Source: Legionella impletisoli
GTDB taxonomy: Bacteria; Pseudomonadota; Gammaproteobacteria; Legionellales; Legionellaceae
Direction: 5' to 3'
DNA length: 64,000 nt
NCBI RefSeq assembly: GCF_900639875.1
Contig: NZ_CAAAIA010000005.1
Coordinates: 64,501-128,500, forward strand
The notes beneath the pieces are model-generated. The model worked only from the letters and a program-made list of their open reading frames with translations. It was not told where the DNA came from and ran no database searches. A program made the translations under genes and the position numbers. This document shows positions 48,165 to 57,446 of the stretch, piece after piece (position 1 is the first letter of the stretch; every line of letters begins with the position of its first letter).

Positions 48165-50036
48165 ATGACCTTAAATAAAAAATTATTAAAAAAATTGCCT
48201 TATCAATTATCCCTTTTACTTTTAACCGCTGGTGCAAGTTTAATCCTTGGGTTTTTAAGTTTTGGCGGCATGTATGCGCTCTTCCCCTTTTTATCACTTG
48301 CCTTCGCAGCGTTTGGACTTTCGGTTGCCTATGAAGGTGAGATTTATCTACAAAACATTAAGGGCGCTTTAAATAAACTATTTAAAGCTGATTTTTTAAA
48401 ACACCAGATTGCAAGACAATATTTACTTCTTCACTTTCCAGACACCACTGCCGAAGATTGTCCACAATTTTTTAAAGATTACGAAGCGCAACTTCATTTG
48501 CTGAATCAATTTGGTGATAAACGTCTGGACAAACAAAGTCGCAAACAGAAAAAACAAATCGCTAAGACCCTAAAAGACATGGAAAAATGGTTTTCAGCAC
48601 AGTTTTTTGCAAAACAAGAGGATGCTACTGCGGCAACAGATTATGACCTTGAGTTAAGAAATTGGCTGGCAAAACATGCGCAATCTGAATGGCGAGCAAC
48701 GTTTATTCGTCGAAACTATTGGTTTCAGGGTGTAAAAGCATTCAGCGCTTTCGCCGGGATATTCATGGGTCTTGGAACGACGTATCTCTTAGTCGAAGCC
48801 TTTAGCGCCATTCCTTTGCTGGCATTTATTCCTTTTGCAGCCTGGCCGCTGATGATTGTTCCTATGGCCATTGTCGCAGGCGCTGCGTATGGGCTTTTAA
48901 CATACAATGCCATCACGGATATGATTAGCAACAACACCCTCGGCCAATGGTATAACAAAATTCGGGATGATTTTAAAAAAGGATTCACTGTCAAAAACGT
49001 GTTCATGGCCATGACAACCACCTTACTCGTTGCCATGGCCATTGCCTTAACCATTTGTACTGCCGGCACCTGGTGGACAGTCGTGAAAGAAGCGAGGCCG
49101 CTTTTTAATTGGATGGGGAAGTTGCCTGGATTTATCATGGGCGTGATAAATCCTATTATCACTGGATTATCTGCTGTGGTATTTAATTTACAAAATACCA
49201 GTGAGACCTTAGAGCTGATTGATGGGGCGATTTCACATCACGACCATCATCACTCATCCAGTGACTCCAAGTCAGGATTTTTAAACACCATTCAACGCGC
49301 GTTCGCTAATTTGCGTCAGCGTGAAAATTGGGGGCAATTGTTGAACCCCTTCCGATTGCTATTAAAACTAACGTTCACGCCCTTAAGAATTCTATTATTT
49401 ATAGGTCATTTAGTTGGAATCGCCGTGACGGCCGATCGCGTTCCCGGCATCCCACAAACGCTATCGGCTTTATTTGGTCTAATTAGCGAAGGATTCGAGG
49501 ATGCGCATTATTTTATCCCCCATGCCCATCACCATCATCATGGTGAGGCACAGACCAAAGATTTGTTGGATGCTCGACTTGGTGCTGAGCACAGTCACAG
49601 CCATGATAATGACTTGCCCACGCGGTTTTTAAAGTTGTTGTTTTCACCGTTGATCATGCTCGCAGCTGCCTGGGATTGTGCTGCAAGCCAATTCAACAAA
49701 GATCCTCGAAAGCCCATGAGCTTTGCCAGTGCCTGGAATAAGCAAAGAGGAATTCCTATGGAGCAAACCGTTACGCTAAAAACCGATTCAGTTAAGCCTT
49801 CATCAGCTTGGCAAAAAGCTCACGTATTACATCGAATTGAGCGCCAAAAACAAAAAGAAAGCAAAGAACACGACAAGCTTTCAGCATTACAACAAGAAAT
49901 ACGTGATGAAAAACCAGAACAAGTGATTTCCATATTGGGTCAAAGACAAAAACATGGTTTCTTTGCTCATCAGGAAAATAAGGCATTTTTAGAAGCGTTA
50001 CCCGAGCGTGTTGCAGGCCCTTCTCTTGCTGGATAA
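48165..50036 (+). CDS. mavN: MavN/IroT-like iron-acquisition effector
   Basis: Homologue, as judged from features and synteny, of the Legionella Dot/Icm effector MavN (IroT), a multi-pass protein of the vacuole membrane needed for iron supply during intracellular growth and found across Legionella. The 623-aa product has hydrophobic segments at about 13-57, 190-250, 280-305, 320-345, 395-430 and 485-500. His-rich loops lie at about 355-362 (SHHDHHHSS), 451-458 (HAHHHHHGE) and 475-481 (HSHSHDN). A Fur box lies upstream and a LapA-like gene is divergent, as in L. pneumophila. The start is ATG 48165; a TTG 21 nt upstream is in frame. Confidence 0.82.
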   Translation: MTLNKKLLKKLPYQLSLLLLTAGASLILGFLSFGGMYALFPFLSLAFAAFGLSVAYEGEIYLQNIKGALNKLFKADFLKHQIARQYLLLHFPDTTAEDCPQFFKDYEAQLHLLNQFGDKRLDKQSRKQKKQIAKTLKDMEKWFSAQFFAKQEDATAATDYDLELRNWLAKHAQSEWRATFIRRNYWFQGVKAFSAFAGIFMGLGTTYLLVEAFSAIPLLAFIPFAAWPLMIVPMAIVAGAAYGLLTYNAITDMISNNTLGQWYNKIRDDFKKGFTVKNVFMAMTTTLLVAMAIALTICTAGTWWTVVKEARPLFNWMGKLPGFIMGVINPIITGLSAVVFNLQNTSETLELIDGAISHHDHHHSSSDSKSGFLNTIQRAFANLRQRENWGQLLNPFRLLLKLTFTPLRILLFIGHLVGIAVTADRVPGIPQTLSALFGLISEGFEDAHYFIPHAHHHHHGEAQTKDLLDARLGAEHSHSHDNDLPTRFLKLLFSPLIMLAAAWDCAASQFNKDPRKPMSFASAWNKQRGIPMEQTVTLKTDSVKPSSAWQKAHVLHRIERQKQKESKEHDKLSALQQEIRDEKPEQVISILGQRQKHGFFAHQENKAFLEALPERVAGPSLAG

Positions 50037-50140
50037 ATTTCCTCTAGGCCGTGGCTCTATCTCCCGGCCAAAAAGGATTCCACCTATGGGTGGACAGGAT
50101 TCCCTCTACACATGTCTTCTACTTTGTTACAAGACTTCTA

Positions 50141-50217
50141 CTACCTGGCCCGACTGGTTCGGGCCATCTAATGAGTTGTGTGTTTAGGAGATGGCCCGAA
50201 CCAGTCGGGCCAGGTAG
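50141..50217. repeat. perfect 29-bp inverted repeat
   Basis: Arms at 50141-50169 and 50189-50217 are exact reverse complements; the loop is 19 nt (50170-50188). The left arm begins CTACCTGGCCCGACTGG. In RNA it would form a very stable hairpin 105 nt past the mavN stop. The outer end of the right arm (CGGGCCAGGTAG) is a variant of the tandem unit that follows, and the sequence left of the left arm holds pieces of the unit in reverse orientation (GTCTTCTACTTTG at 50114-50126). The hairpin is thus the point where the array changes direction. No T-run follows. Confidence 0.9.
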
Positions 50218-50416
50218 GGGGAAGACGAGCCAAGCAGGGGGAAGACGGACCAAGTAGGGTAAGACGGACCAAGCAGGTAGAAGACGGACCAAGCAGGAAG
50301 AAGACGGACCAAGTAGGGGAAGACGGGCCAAGCAGGGGGAAGACGGACCAAGCAGGAGGAAGACGGACCAAGTAGGGAAAGACGGGCCAAGTAGGGGAAG
50401 ACTGGTCAGGTAAGGG
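50218..50416. repeat. tandem array of a 19-20 bp unit, about 10 copies
   Basis: The unit is close to GGGGAAGACGGACCAAGCA. The AAGACG word begins at 50222, 50242, 50261, 50281, 50301, 50320, 50340, 50360 and 50379, with AAGACT at 50398. Spacing is 20, 19, 20, 20, 19, 20, 20, 19 and 19. Variation is mostly GGACC/GGGCC, AGCA/AGTA and the number of G's. The non-triplet period gives repeat peptides in several frames, which argues against coding. There are no unique spacers, so this is not CRISPR. Confidence 0.9.
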
Positions 50417-50505
50417 AAAATTGGGCCATGACAGAGCCAGCTGAGCTTAGGTAGGAGCTAGTTGGCCCAGGTAGGCAGTAGTAGAGGGGTCAAGTGGGTG
50501 GAAAT

Positions 50506-52500
50506 TTAATCCAGTAAATTTTTTAATCCTTCTAAATGCGAACGCGCGATTGCTTTTGATTTTTTTTCATCGCGAGACCCAGTTCTTCCATACCACTCAA
50601 GATAATCTTGTGGCAATTCGTCGAGAAACCGGCTGGGCAAGCAATCTTGTAATTCGCCTGCACGGCGACGTTGTCTAGCTAACGTAAGGCAAAGAGCCTT
50701 TTGTGCGCGCGTAATCCCAACGTAAGCCAAACGCCTTTCCTCTTCAATCTGATCGTGCTCGATGCTTTCGCGGTGGGGCAGTAGCTCCTCTTCCATGCCT
50801 ACCAAATAAACATAGGGGAATTCGAGTCCTTTTGATGCGTGCAACGTCATCAGTTGTAATTGCTCACGGCTTCCCTCATCCGATTGTTCAAGAATATCAA
50901 TTAAAATCAACTTATTAATCACATCGCTTAGCGTCTGTTCTTCCTTCTTATCCAGTAAACGGCCAACCCAGTCTAATAGTTCCAGCACATTTTCCATGCG
51001 TTTTTGAGCTTTAATCGGCGCATCACTTTGTTCGTATAAGTACGCCTCATATCCAATCTCCTCAACCATTTCCCGCAATACGTCAATGACAGGCTCTGAC
51101 TCACATCGGCGTTTAACGCGGTCTAGCCAGGATTTAAATGTTTGTAAAGCGGTGCGAGATTTATCCTGAATATGCTGACTCAATGCCAAATGATCACAAC
51201 AAACATATAAACTTTGACCTTTCATTTGAGCATAATGGCCAAGTGCCGATAACGTTGTTTCACCAATACCACGTTTAGGGGTGTTAATGACCCTTAAAAA
51301 AGCCGCATCATCTGCTTCATTACATAAAAGTTTTAGATAAGCAAAAATATCTTTAATTTCGCTTCGAGCAAACCAAGACTGGCCGCCACTAATATGATAA
51401 GGAACACTATGATGCCTCAAGACTTTTTCAAATTGCCGGGCTTGATGATTACCACGATACAAAATAGCGTAATCGCCAAACGAAGTACCATGGCGAAGCT
51501 TATGACTAATCATATCCATAACCACCTGTTCGGCCTCATGCTGCTCATCGCGGCAACAAAGGACTCTTATTAACTCCCCGTGCCCTAATTCACTCCATAA
51601 TTTTTTTTCAAATAAATGTGGATTATGGCTGATGAGATGGTTGGCTGCATTAAGAATACGCCCCGTTGAACGATAGTTTTGTTCAAGTTTAATGACTTTA
51701 AGTTCTGGAAAATCCGCTTGCAATTGTGCTAAATTTTCAGGACGAGCGCCACGCCAAGCATAAATGGATTGATCATCGTCACCAACAACGGTAAAGCTCG
51801 CCCGCCCCCCAACCAACAAGCGAACGAGCTCATACTGGCAAGTATTGGAGTCTTGATATTCATCAATTAGTAAATGGCGGATCTTGTTTTGCCAATGCTC
51901 TAAAGTATTAGGATGATTTTTAAATAGTTGCACCGGTAAGCGAATTAAATCATCGAAATCAACGGCATTGTAGGCTTGCAAGGTTTTTTGGTAGTCGATG
52001 TATAGTCGTGAAGCCTCCATTAAAACAGGATTATCTAACGAACTCGGTACGACCTCTGGTCCAAGCAAATCGTTTTTCCAACGGGAAATTTGATATTGAA
52101 TGGATAAAATCTCTTCTTTCTGATTGGCTTTTGCTGTTGGCAATAAGCTTTTAATCACGCCAAAGCAATCTTCTTGGTCAAAAATGGTGAATCCTTTTTT
52201 TAATCCACACAATAAAGGATCGCGTTTTAAAATGCTAAGTCCTAAGGTATGAAACGTCGCTACTTTTAAACCGCGGCGTGTCGAGGAAGAAAGTGTGGCT
52301 GCAACGCGCTCACGCATTTCATTCGCCGCTTTGTTCGTAAAGGTGACGGCAAAAATACTCTTAGCCGCATAACCACATTCTTCAATTAAATAAGCAATTT
52401 TTCGAGTAATGACGCGTGTTTTGCCACTGCCTGCCCCTGCCAGCACCAGCAAAGGGCCATCGATGTATTTAACCGCAGCAGTTTGTTGGGGATTAAGCAT
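50506..52500 (-). CDS. rep: ATP-dependent DNA helicase Rep
   Basis: Superfamily 1A 3'-5' helicase that clears protein blocks ahead of replication forks. The 664-aa product (E. coli Rep 673 aa) has motif Q/Ia at MLNPQQTAAVKYIDGP, Walker A LAGAGSGKTRVIT, AVTFTNKAANEMRERV, Walker B LIDEYQDSN, VVGDDDQSIYAWRGA, QNYRSTGRIL and the C-terminal LMTLHASKGLEFPYVYLVG and AYVGITRAQ. TFHTLGLSILKRD and the pattern around WKNDL favour Rep over UvrD. Confidence 0.93.
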   Translation of the reverse strand: MLNPQQTAAVKYIDGPLLVLAGAGSGKTRVITRKIAYLIEECGYAAKSIFAVTFTNKAANEMRERVAATLSSSTRRGLKVATFHTLGLSILKRDPLLCGLKKGFTIFDQEDCFGVIKSLLPTAKANQKEEILSIQYQISRWKNDLLGPEVVPSSLDNPVLMEASRLYIDYQKTLQAYNAVDFDDLIRLPVQLFKNHPNTLEHWQNKIRHLLIDEYQDSNTCQYELVRLLVGGRASFTVVGDDDQSIYAWRGARPENLAQLQADFPELKVIKLEQNYRSTGRILNAANHLISHNPHLFEKKLWSELGHGELIRVLCCRDEQHEAEQVVMDMISHKLRHGTSFGDYAILYRGNHQARQFEKVLRHHSVPYHISGGQSWFARSEIKDIFAYLKLLCNEADDAAFLRVINTPKRGIGETTLSALGHYAQMKGQSLYVCCDHLALSQHIQDKSRTALQTFKSWLDRVKRRCESEPVIDVLREMVEEIGYEAYLYEQSDAPIKAQKRMENVLELLDWVGRLLDKKEEQTLSDVINKLILIDILEQSDEGSREQLQLMTLHASKGLEFPYVYLVGMEEELLPHRESIEHDQIEEERRLAYVGITRAQKALCLTLARQRRRAGELQDCLPSRFLDELPQDYLEWYGRTGSRDEKKSKAIARSHLEGLKNLLD

Positions 52501-52775
52501 GGTTCTAACCTACAAAAATTGGCGATTATGACAGGACTTTAACCAAAGCTGAACTAAAGACTTCATACTCATCGTTTACGGACGAACTATAGCCTTGCTC
52601 AATTTATAACTTAAAACGGCAAACTGGAACGAAAAGGGCCAGGCAAAAACCGCAGATTATGACCGCGCGAAGTATATATCAGATTAAAAAGTGAAACTCT
52701 GGTTTTGAGCTATCTGATTTAATCTTTCTTGGAAAAATTATGGTAGAATTTTATCTTTTGGTTTTGCTTATTATT

Positions 52776-53627
52776 ATGAAAGAATCGGATACCCTACAGC
52801 GGTTTATGTTTGAGCATGCAAATATTCGTGGTGAGATAGCTCATCTTGATGAAACATATCGAATCATCATGGCTCAACACCCCTATCCAGAAGATGTTCG
52901 AACGTTACTTGGAGAAGCGCTCATTTCTTGTGTATTGCTGGCAGGGAGCATTAAATTTGAAGGAGAAATCAGTTTGCAGTTTCATGGCGATCATCGTCTC
53001 CCCCTGCTCATTATTCAATGCGATAACCAACTGAATGTTCGAGGATTTGCAAAATATCAAGAGTCCGAAGATAAAGAAGCGATTGATTATTATGCAGCGT
53101 TTTTAGCTGGAAAAATGGTACTAACCATCAATCAGTATAACAATACCAAAGCGTATCAAAGCGTTGTTCCAATTGACTCTGCCTCCATGAGTGAAAATAT
53201 CATGCATTATTTTGCTCAATCAGAACAGATTTCAACACGCGTTTGGCTTACCGTTAAAGACAATAAGGCTGCCGGCATGCTATTGCAGCTCATGCCTGGC
53301 CAAGATACACAACAACGCGAACAATTTTGGGAATACGCCGTTCACTTAGGCGAAACCATCACCGATGAAGAATTGATTACCCTTGATAATGTGACCATTT
53401 TGCATCGTTTATATCATGAAACAGAGCTTAGGTTGTACAATGCCCGTGCGGTAAAATTTCAATGTCGTTGCACTCAAGAAAAAATGAAGCAAGTTTTAAC
53501 TATTCTAGGTGAAGAGGATTTAAAGAATTTGCTCAAGGAGCAAGGCCATGTTGCCATTCGTTGTGATTTTTGCAACAAAGAATACCAATTCGATGCCATT
53601 GATGTGACCATGCTGTTTCGGGGGTAG
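52776..53627 (+). CDS. hslO: redox-regulated chaperone Hsp33
   Basis: Holdase chaperone activated by oxidation. The 283-aa protein ends with the zinc site CRC (about residue 230) and CDFC (about 261), the CxC-x27-32-CxxC switch, which is complete. N-terminal TLQRFMFEHANIRGE and LLGEALISCVLLAG are typical. ATG at 52776 is chosen by homology; an in-frame ATG at 52740 has a GGA 8 nt upstream and cannot be excluded. It converges with the 53655-54152 gene across a hairpin. Confidence 0.93.
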   Translation: MKESDTLQRFMFEHANIRGEIAHLDETYRIIMAQHPYPEDVRTLLGEALISCVLLAGSIKFEGEISLQFHGDHRLPLLIIQCDNQLNVRGFAKYQESEDKEAIDYYAAFLAGKMVLTINQYNNTKAYQSVVPIDSASMSENIMHYFAQSEQISTRVWLTVKDNKAAGMLLQLMPGQDTQQREQFWEYAVHLGETITDEELITLDNVTILHRLYHETELRLYNARAVKFQCRCTQEKMKQVLTILGEEDLKNLLKEQGHVAIRCDFCNKEYQFDAIDVTMLFRG

Positions 53628-53648
53628 GCTCATCCGAGCCTCTACCCC
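53621..53648. terminator. hairpin between convergent genes, possible terminator
   Basis: GGGGTAGGCTC (53621-53631) pairs with GAGCC-TC-TACCCC (53636-53648), 11 bp with a 2-nt bulge and a 4-nt loop. The hslO stop TAG (53625-53627) lies in the stem. No T-run follows on either strand, so rho-independent termination is uncertain; it may protect 3' ends instead. Confidence 0.4.
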
Positions 53649-53654
53649 ACATAT

Positions 53655-54152
53655 TTATTGCATGGGCATATCCAATGAAGACAAAATGTCACTTTCTGGA
53701 TCAGAAAGATGGAAGTAATCACCGCGCATGGCCTGTAAGATTTGCTGCATCGTATTAAATTGTTCGCTTAATTGAAAAAATAAATCAGCAGAATGGCGTT
53801 CCTGTAGTTCTCCTACAGACAGGTACGCCGCTTGACCCATGTCGCTAAAATATTCAAGGCTAACATGGCGTTTATTAGCCATTCCTGGAAATAAGCCACA
53901 GAACAACAAACTCTTATCACCCACGTCTTTTAAGCGCTCTACTTGTCTTTTTCCAAACAATTGCATGGATTCTAAAAAATCAAGCGCTATCACAGACTCT
54001 AAGAGTTGGGTCGTTTGAGAATACCGCATTAATAAAAACACAAGGTAACTTTCCGTGTTTTCATTTAAAACCAGTCTGGTTGCAGCCTGGGCTTCATTCA
54101 CCAACGCGTGCCATTGGCTGGTATCGGTGGGATGCAGAATTAATTTTTTCAT
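53655..54152 (-). CDS. unrecognised 165-aa protein
   Basis: No family recognised. The product is soluble, mostly helical, without signal peptide or membrane helix. It begins MKKLILHPTDTSQWHALVNE and ends with an acidic tail (LSDPESDILSSLDMPMQ). AAGGTGG lies upstream of the ATG. It converges with hslO and diverges from the repeat-protein gene at 54287. Orderly codon use and the ribosome binding site make it a real gene. Confidence 0.75.
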   Translation of the reverse strand: MKKLILHPTDTSQWHALVNEAQAATRLVLNENTESYLVFLLMRYSQTTQLLESVIALDFLESMQLFGKRQVERLKDVGDKSLLFCGLFPGMANKRHVSLEYFSDMGQAAYLSVGELQERHSADLFFQLSEQFNTMQQILQAMRGDYFHLSDPESDILSSLDMPMQ

Positions 54153-54248
54153 AATTAACCACCTTTTTCTTTTACTCCTACTATAAGTTTAGCAAAGCTC
54201 ATGCCACATGAAAGAGAAATGGGAAGATTTTATATAATTTAATAGCTT

Positions 54249-54260
54249 AGAATTAATTCT
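54249..54260. repeat. perfect 12-bp palindrome near a -10 element
   Basis: AGAATTAATTCT is fully symmetric and lies 11 nt after a TATAAT (54233-54238), so just past the likely transcription start of the 54287 gene, and 27 nt before its ATG. The place suits an operator. No regulator is identified, and the -35 of that promoter is poor. Confidence 0.35.
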
Positions 54261-54286
54261 TTCACCGCTTCATCGGGAGTTGTACG

Positions 54287-55413
54287 ATGGGTGAAGAAAT
54301 CACTTCTATTGAATTGGGAGCAGCTTTTTTATTTTAGCGCTCTCGGCAGCGGATTTGGATCTATGCCTAGCCCTTTTAAAACTGTTAGATACGCTTAAGG
54401 AAGCGCAGCAACAAGCCCTATTTAAACAAAGAAATACGGATAACCTATGCTTTTTGGAATTAGTTTCTCCAGGTAACCGAGCTCGCTTAATTCAAGGGGC
54501 AGCGGTTTTAAAATCCCCTTGGCTTAGCGTATTCATTATTTACGAACGAAATACCCTAATAGATCTTTTACCCTTAATTTTTAGTCAATTATCTCAACCA
54601 GATCAAGTTAATCTACTCATAGAAGCGTTTAAACAAGTCATCAGTGACAAAAGGGATCTCGAACCTTTATTAAGCTTTACGCAATCTTTGACATACAATG
54701 TTATGCGAGATTTTCTCGCCGGGCCTGTTTTTCCGGGCAATAGCAATCTCTTGCTGCATTATTCTATGCATCTTTCTAGTCTCTTGCCAAATCTGAAGAG
54801 TTTAAATCCTGAAGACAAAGAAACGATGCTAAAGCAAACTGACTCTGACGGATGGAATGCTTTAACGCTGATAGCGCGTTTTTCCCCAACATCTCTATCT
54901 CAATTGTTTCCATTAATTAACGAATTGGATGAGGTTACGGCACAAACGATCATTGAAAAAAAATGTTATGATTATCAATTCAGTAACGTACTCAATGTCA
55001 TATGGGATTACCACCCCGAACATATTACCGATTTAGTGCCCTTCATAATAAAACTGCCTCTAGAGAAACAAGTCAAAATGTTAATCGACGCTTTTAAAAA
55101 CGCTATCGCAAATAGACAACAGTTACAACCGTTATTGTCGGTCACCGAATCCTTGCAAATAGACCTTCGCGTCGATGTTTTGAAAACCGTTAAAAAACTT
55201 AAACCTATTTCGACAGAAGACAAGAAGCGTATAGAAGCTTTGCTTAAACAAAGTCAGGAAGAAATTAAAAGGACGAAACAGCGCCATTCTTCCACACCTC
55301 ATGCGGAAAGCAGCGGTCCTTTAGGAAGATTGGGTATTTTTCATAGTGAACAACAAAACGGCTATACACGAGTACCCACCGCTGACCCAGAAGCGTTTAA
55401 TAATCGCCTATAA
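54287..55413 (+). CDS. helical-repeat protein with an apparent -1 frameshift near its start; candidate effector
   Basis: The best start is ATG 54287 (GGGAG 7 nt upstream), but that frame reads MGEEITSIELGAAFLF and stops at TAG 54335. The 350-aa body is in the -1 frame, open from 54313, with no early ATG (only TTG at 54355). The frames meet at T-TTT-TTA (54325-54331). The product would be about 375 aa. The body has recurring TLIDLLPLI, HLSSLLPNL, SLSQLFPLI and HITDLVPFI units, with DQVNLLIEAFKQ and KQVKMLIDAFKN as a clear pair. Frameshift mutation, assembly error or programmed slippage are all possible. No family recognised. Confidence 0.65.
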
Positions 55414-55518
55414 TCGTAAATTCAATATACAATATTCGACTTTAGGACCAGGAGTGGCACCTTCTGGTTTTGAAACTACGATTTCGATTAAATAAGCGAT
55501 ATTCTGCAAATTTCAATG

Positions 55519-55524
55519 TATAAT
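55519..55524 (+). promoter_or_regulatory. possible -10 of the typA promoter
   Basis: Perfect TATAAT, preceded by TG, 75 nt upstream of the typA ATG. No good -35 is found 16-18 nt before it, so the call rests on the -10 alone. Confidence 0.35.
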
Positions 55525-55598
55525 GGTAAATACATAAACAAATAGCTTGGATTATCATGCATTGGCATGAGTCCTGTGTTGCTTTTTTAAGGTTAATC

Positions 55599-57425
55599 AT
55601 GATTGAAAAGATTCGAAATATTGCCATCATCGCTCACGTCGACCATGGTAAAACCACCTTGGTGGATCAGCTTTTACAACAAACGGGTACGTTGAACGAA
55701 CGTGCGCCTAAAGTCGAGCGGGTTATGGACTCGAATGCGTTAGAAAAAGAACGTGGGATTACCATTTTAGCTAAAAATACCTGTGTTCATTGGCATGGCC
55801 ATCAAATTAATATTGTCGACACCCCGGGGCATGCTGATTTTGGTGGAGAGGTCGAGCGTATTTTATCGATGGTGGATAGCGTGCTGTTGCTTGTAGATGC
55901 TGTCGATGGGCCCATGCCTCAAACGCGATTTGTCACTCAAAAAGCTTTTGCCCAAGGATTAAATCCTATTGTGGTCATCAATAAAATCGACCGTCCTGGA
56001 GCACGCCCTGATTGGGTCATGGACCAGGTGTTTGATCTGTTTGATAATCTTGGCGCCAATGATACACAATTAGATTTTCCAGTGGTGTATGCATCTGCAT
56101 TAAATGGCTATGCCAAATTAGATTTAGCTGACGAAACGAACAACATGGATGCGTTACTGGAAACCATCATTAAGCATGTGAGCCCGCCTGATGTGGATGA
56201 AAAAGGCCCTTTTCAAATGCAGATAAGCTCATTGGATTATTCTTCTTATGTTGGGACCATTGGCATTGGCCGTGTAACCCGCGGACAAATTAAAGCGAAA
56301 TCACCCATAAAAATTATTGATAAAGAAGGCGGCGTTCGCAGTGGTCGATTATTGCAGCTCTTAGGGTTTAAAGGATTAGAGCGTGTTGAAATTGAGCAAG
56401 CTCAAGCGGGCGATATTATTGCCATAACAGGGGTGGATCCTTTAAATATTTCCGATACCATTTGCGACCCAGCACTTGTTGAAGCTCTGCCACCACTGAC
56501 CGTGGATGAGCCAACCATCAGCATGACCTTTCAAGTTAATGATTCTCCTTTTGCAGGCCAAGAAGGGAAGTTTGTGACTAGCCGTAAAATCCGTGAACGA
56601 TTACAAACGGAATTATTGCATAATGTCGCTCTACGGGTGGAGGACACGGACGATCCTGATAAATTCAGAGTCTCTGGTCGTGGCGAGCTGCATTTATCTA
56701 TTTTAATTGAAAACATGCGCCGTGAAGGGTATGAATTGGCCATTTCAAAACCTGAAGTCATTCTTCGTGAAGAAGAAGAGCAAATGCTAGAACCCTACGA
56801 GCACTTGACCGTTGATATTGAAGAAACGCATCAAGGCAGCATTATGGAAAAGCTAGGCGAACGTCGCGGTGAACTGCAAAACATGATGCCAGATGGCAAA
56901 GGTCGAGTCCGCTTGGATTATATTATTCCAACGCGTGGTTTGATTGGTTTTCATACCGAGTTTTTATCCAGTACGTCTGGAACCGGTTTAATGTATCATG
57001 TGTTTGATCATTATGGCCCAGCCCATCGTGGTCGCATAGGTAAACGCAATAATGGGGTGTTAATTGCAAATTGCCAAGGTACGGCTCGTGCCTTTGCGCT
57101 GTTTAACCTCCAAGAGCGAGGTCGTTTGTTTATTGAGCCTCAAACCGTCGCGTATGAAGGGATGATTGTTGGGATCCATTCCAGAGATAATGACCTTGTG
57201 GTCAATGTGACTAAAGAAAAACAATTGACGAATATTCGTGCATCTGGAAGTGACGAAAACATTATTTTAACCCCAGCCATTAAATTATCGCTTGAACAAG
57301 CCTTAGAATTTATCGATGATGACGAACTCGTGGAAGTCACGCCAATCTCGATTCGTCTTCGTAAAAAAGAGTTAAAAGAACATGAGCGTAAACGAACAGC
57401 ACGTGCGGCTAGCAGTGACACATAA
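55599..57425 (+). CDS. typA: ribosome-associated GTPase TypA/BipA
   Basis: Translational GTPase that binds the 70S ribosome and assists 50S assembly under stress and cold. The 608-aa protein has [41 protein letters not shown] and [10 protein letters not shown], then the EF-G-like domains and the BipA C-terminal domain ([20 protein letters not shown]). ATG 55599 has AAGG 8 nt upstream; the frame is open 42 nt further up. nadK follows after 21 nt. Confidence 0.96.
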   Translation: MIEKIRNIAIIAHVDHGKTTLVDQLLQQTGTLNERAPKVERVMDSNALEKERGITILAKNTCVHWHGHQINIVDTPGHADFGGEVERILSMVDSVLLLVDAVDGPMPQTRFVTQKAFAQGLNPIVVINKIDRPGARPDWVMDQVFDLFDNLGANDTQLDFPVVYASALNGYAKLDLADETNNMDALLETIIKHVSPPDVDEKGPFQMQISSLDYSSYVGTIGIGRVTRGQIKAKSPIKIIDKEGGVRSGRLLQLLGFKGLERVEIEQAQAGDIIAITGVDPLNISDTICDPALVEALPPLTVDEPTISMTFQVNDSPFAGQEGKFVTSRKIRERLQTELLHNVALRVEDTDDPDKFRVSGRGELHLSILIENMRREGYELAISKPEVILREEEEQMLEPYEHLTVDIEETHQGSIMEKLGERRGELQNMMPDGKGRVRLDYIIPTRGLIGFHTEFLSSTSGTGLMYHVFDHYGPAHRGRIGKRNNGVLIANCQGTARAFALFNLQERGRLFIEPQTVAYEGMIVGIHSRDNDLVVNVTKEKQLTNIRASGSDENIILTPAIKLSLEQALEFIDDDELVEVTPISIRLRKKELKEHERKRTARAASSDT

Positions 57426-57446
57426 CTCAATAAGGACTGATTGGTT

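Larger units (their letters stand above)
50037..50505 (+). other. non-coding region of inverted and tandem repeats
   Basis: A 469-nt gap between mavN and rep, clearly richer in G+C than its surroundings. It holds a perfect 29-bp inverted repeat, then about ten tandem copies of a 19-20 bp unit, then degenerate copies up to about 50490. Open frames across the repeats exist on both strands in several phases, but they have no ribosome binding sites and come only from the repeat; I do not call them genes. Confidence 0.8.

Noticed and set aside
48725-49162. 145-codon frame antisense to mavN
   Set aside because: Hydrophobic composition mirrors the membrane segments of mavN; no start signal.
50119-50390. 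Open frames with repeating LLGPSS/LPAWSVF-like peptides on the minus strand and KTDQVGEDGPS-like peptides on the plus strand
   Set aside because: They arise in several frames from the 19-20 bp tandem repeat, have no ribosome binding site and the period is not a multiple of three.
50218-50416. Possible CRISPR array
   Set aside because: Units follow each other directly with no unique spacers, and no cas gene is in the window.
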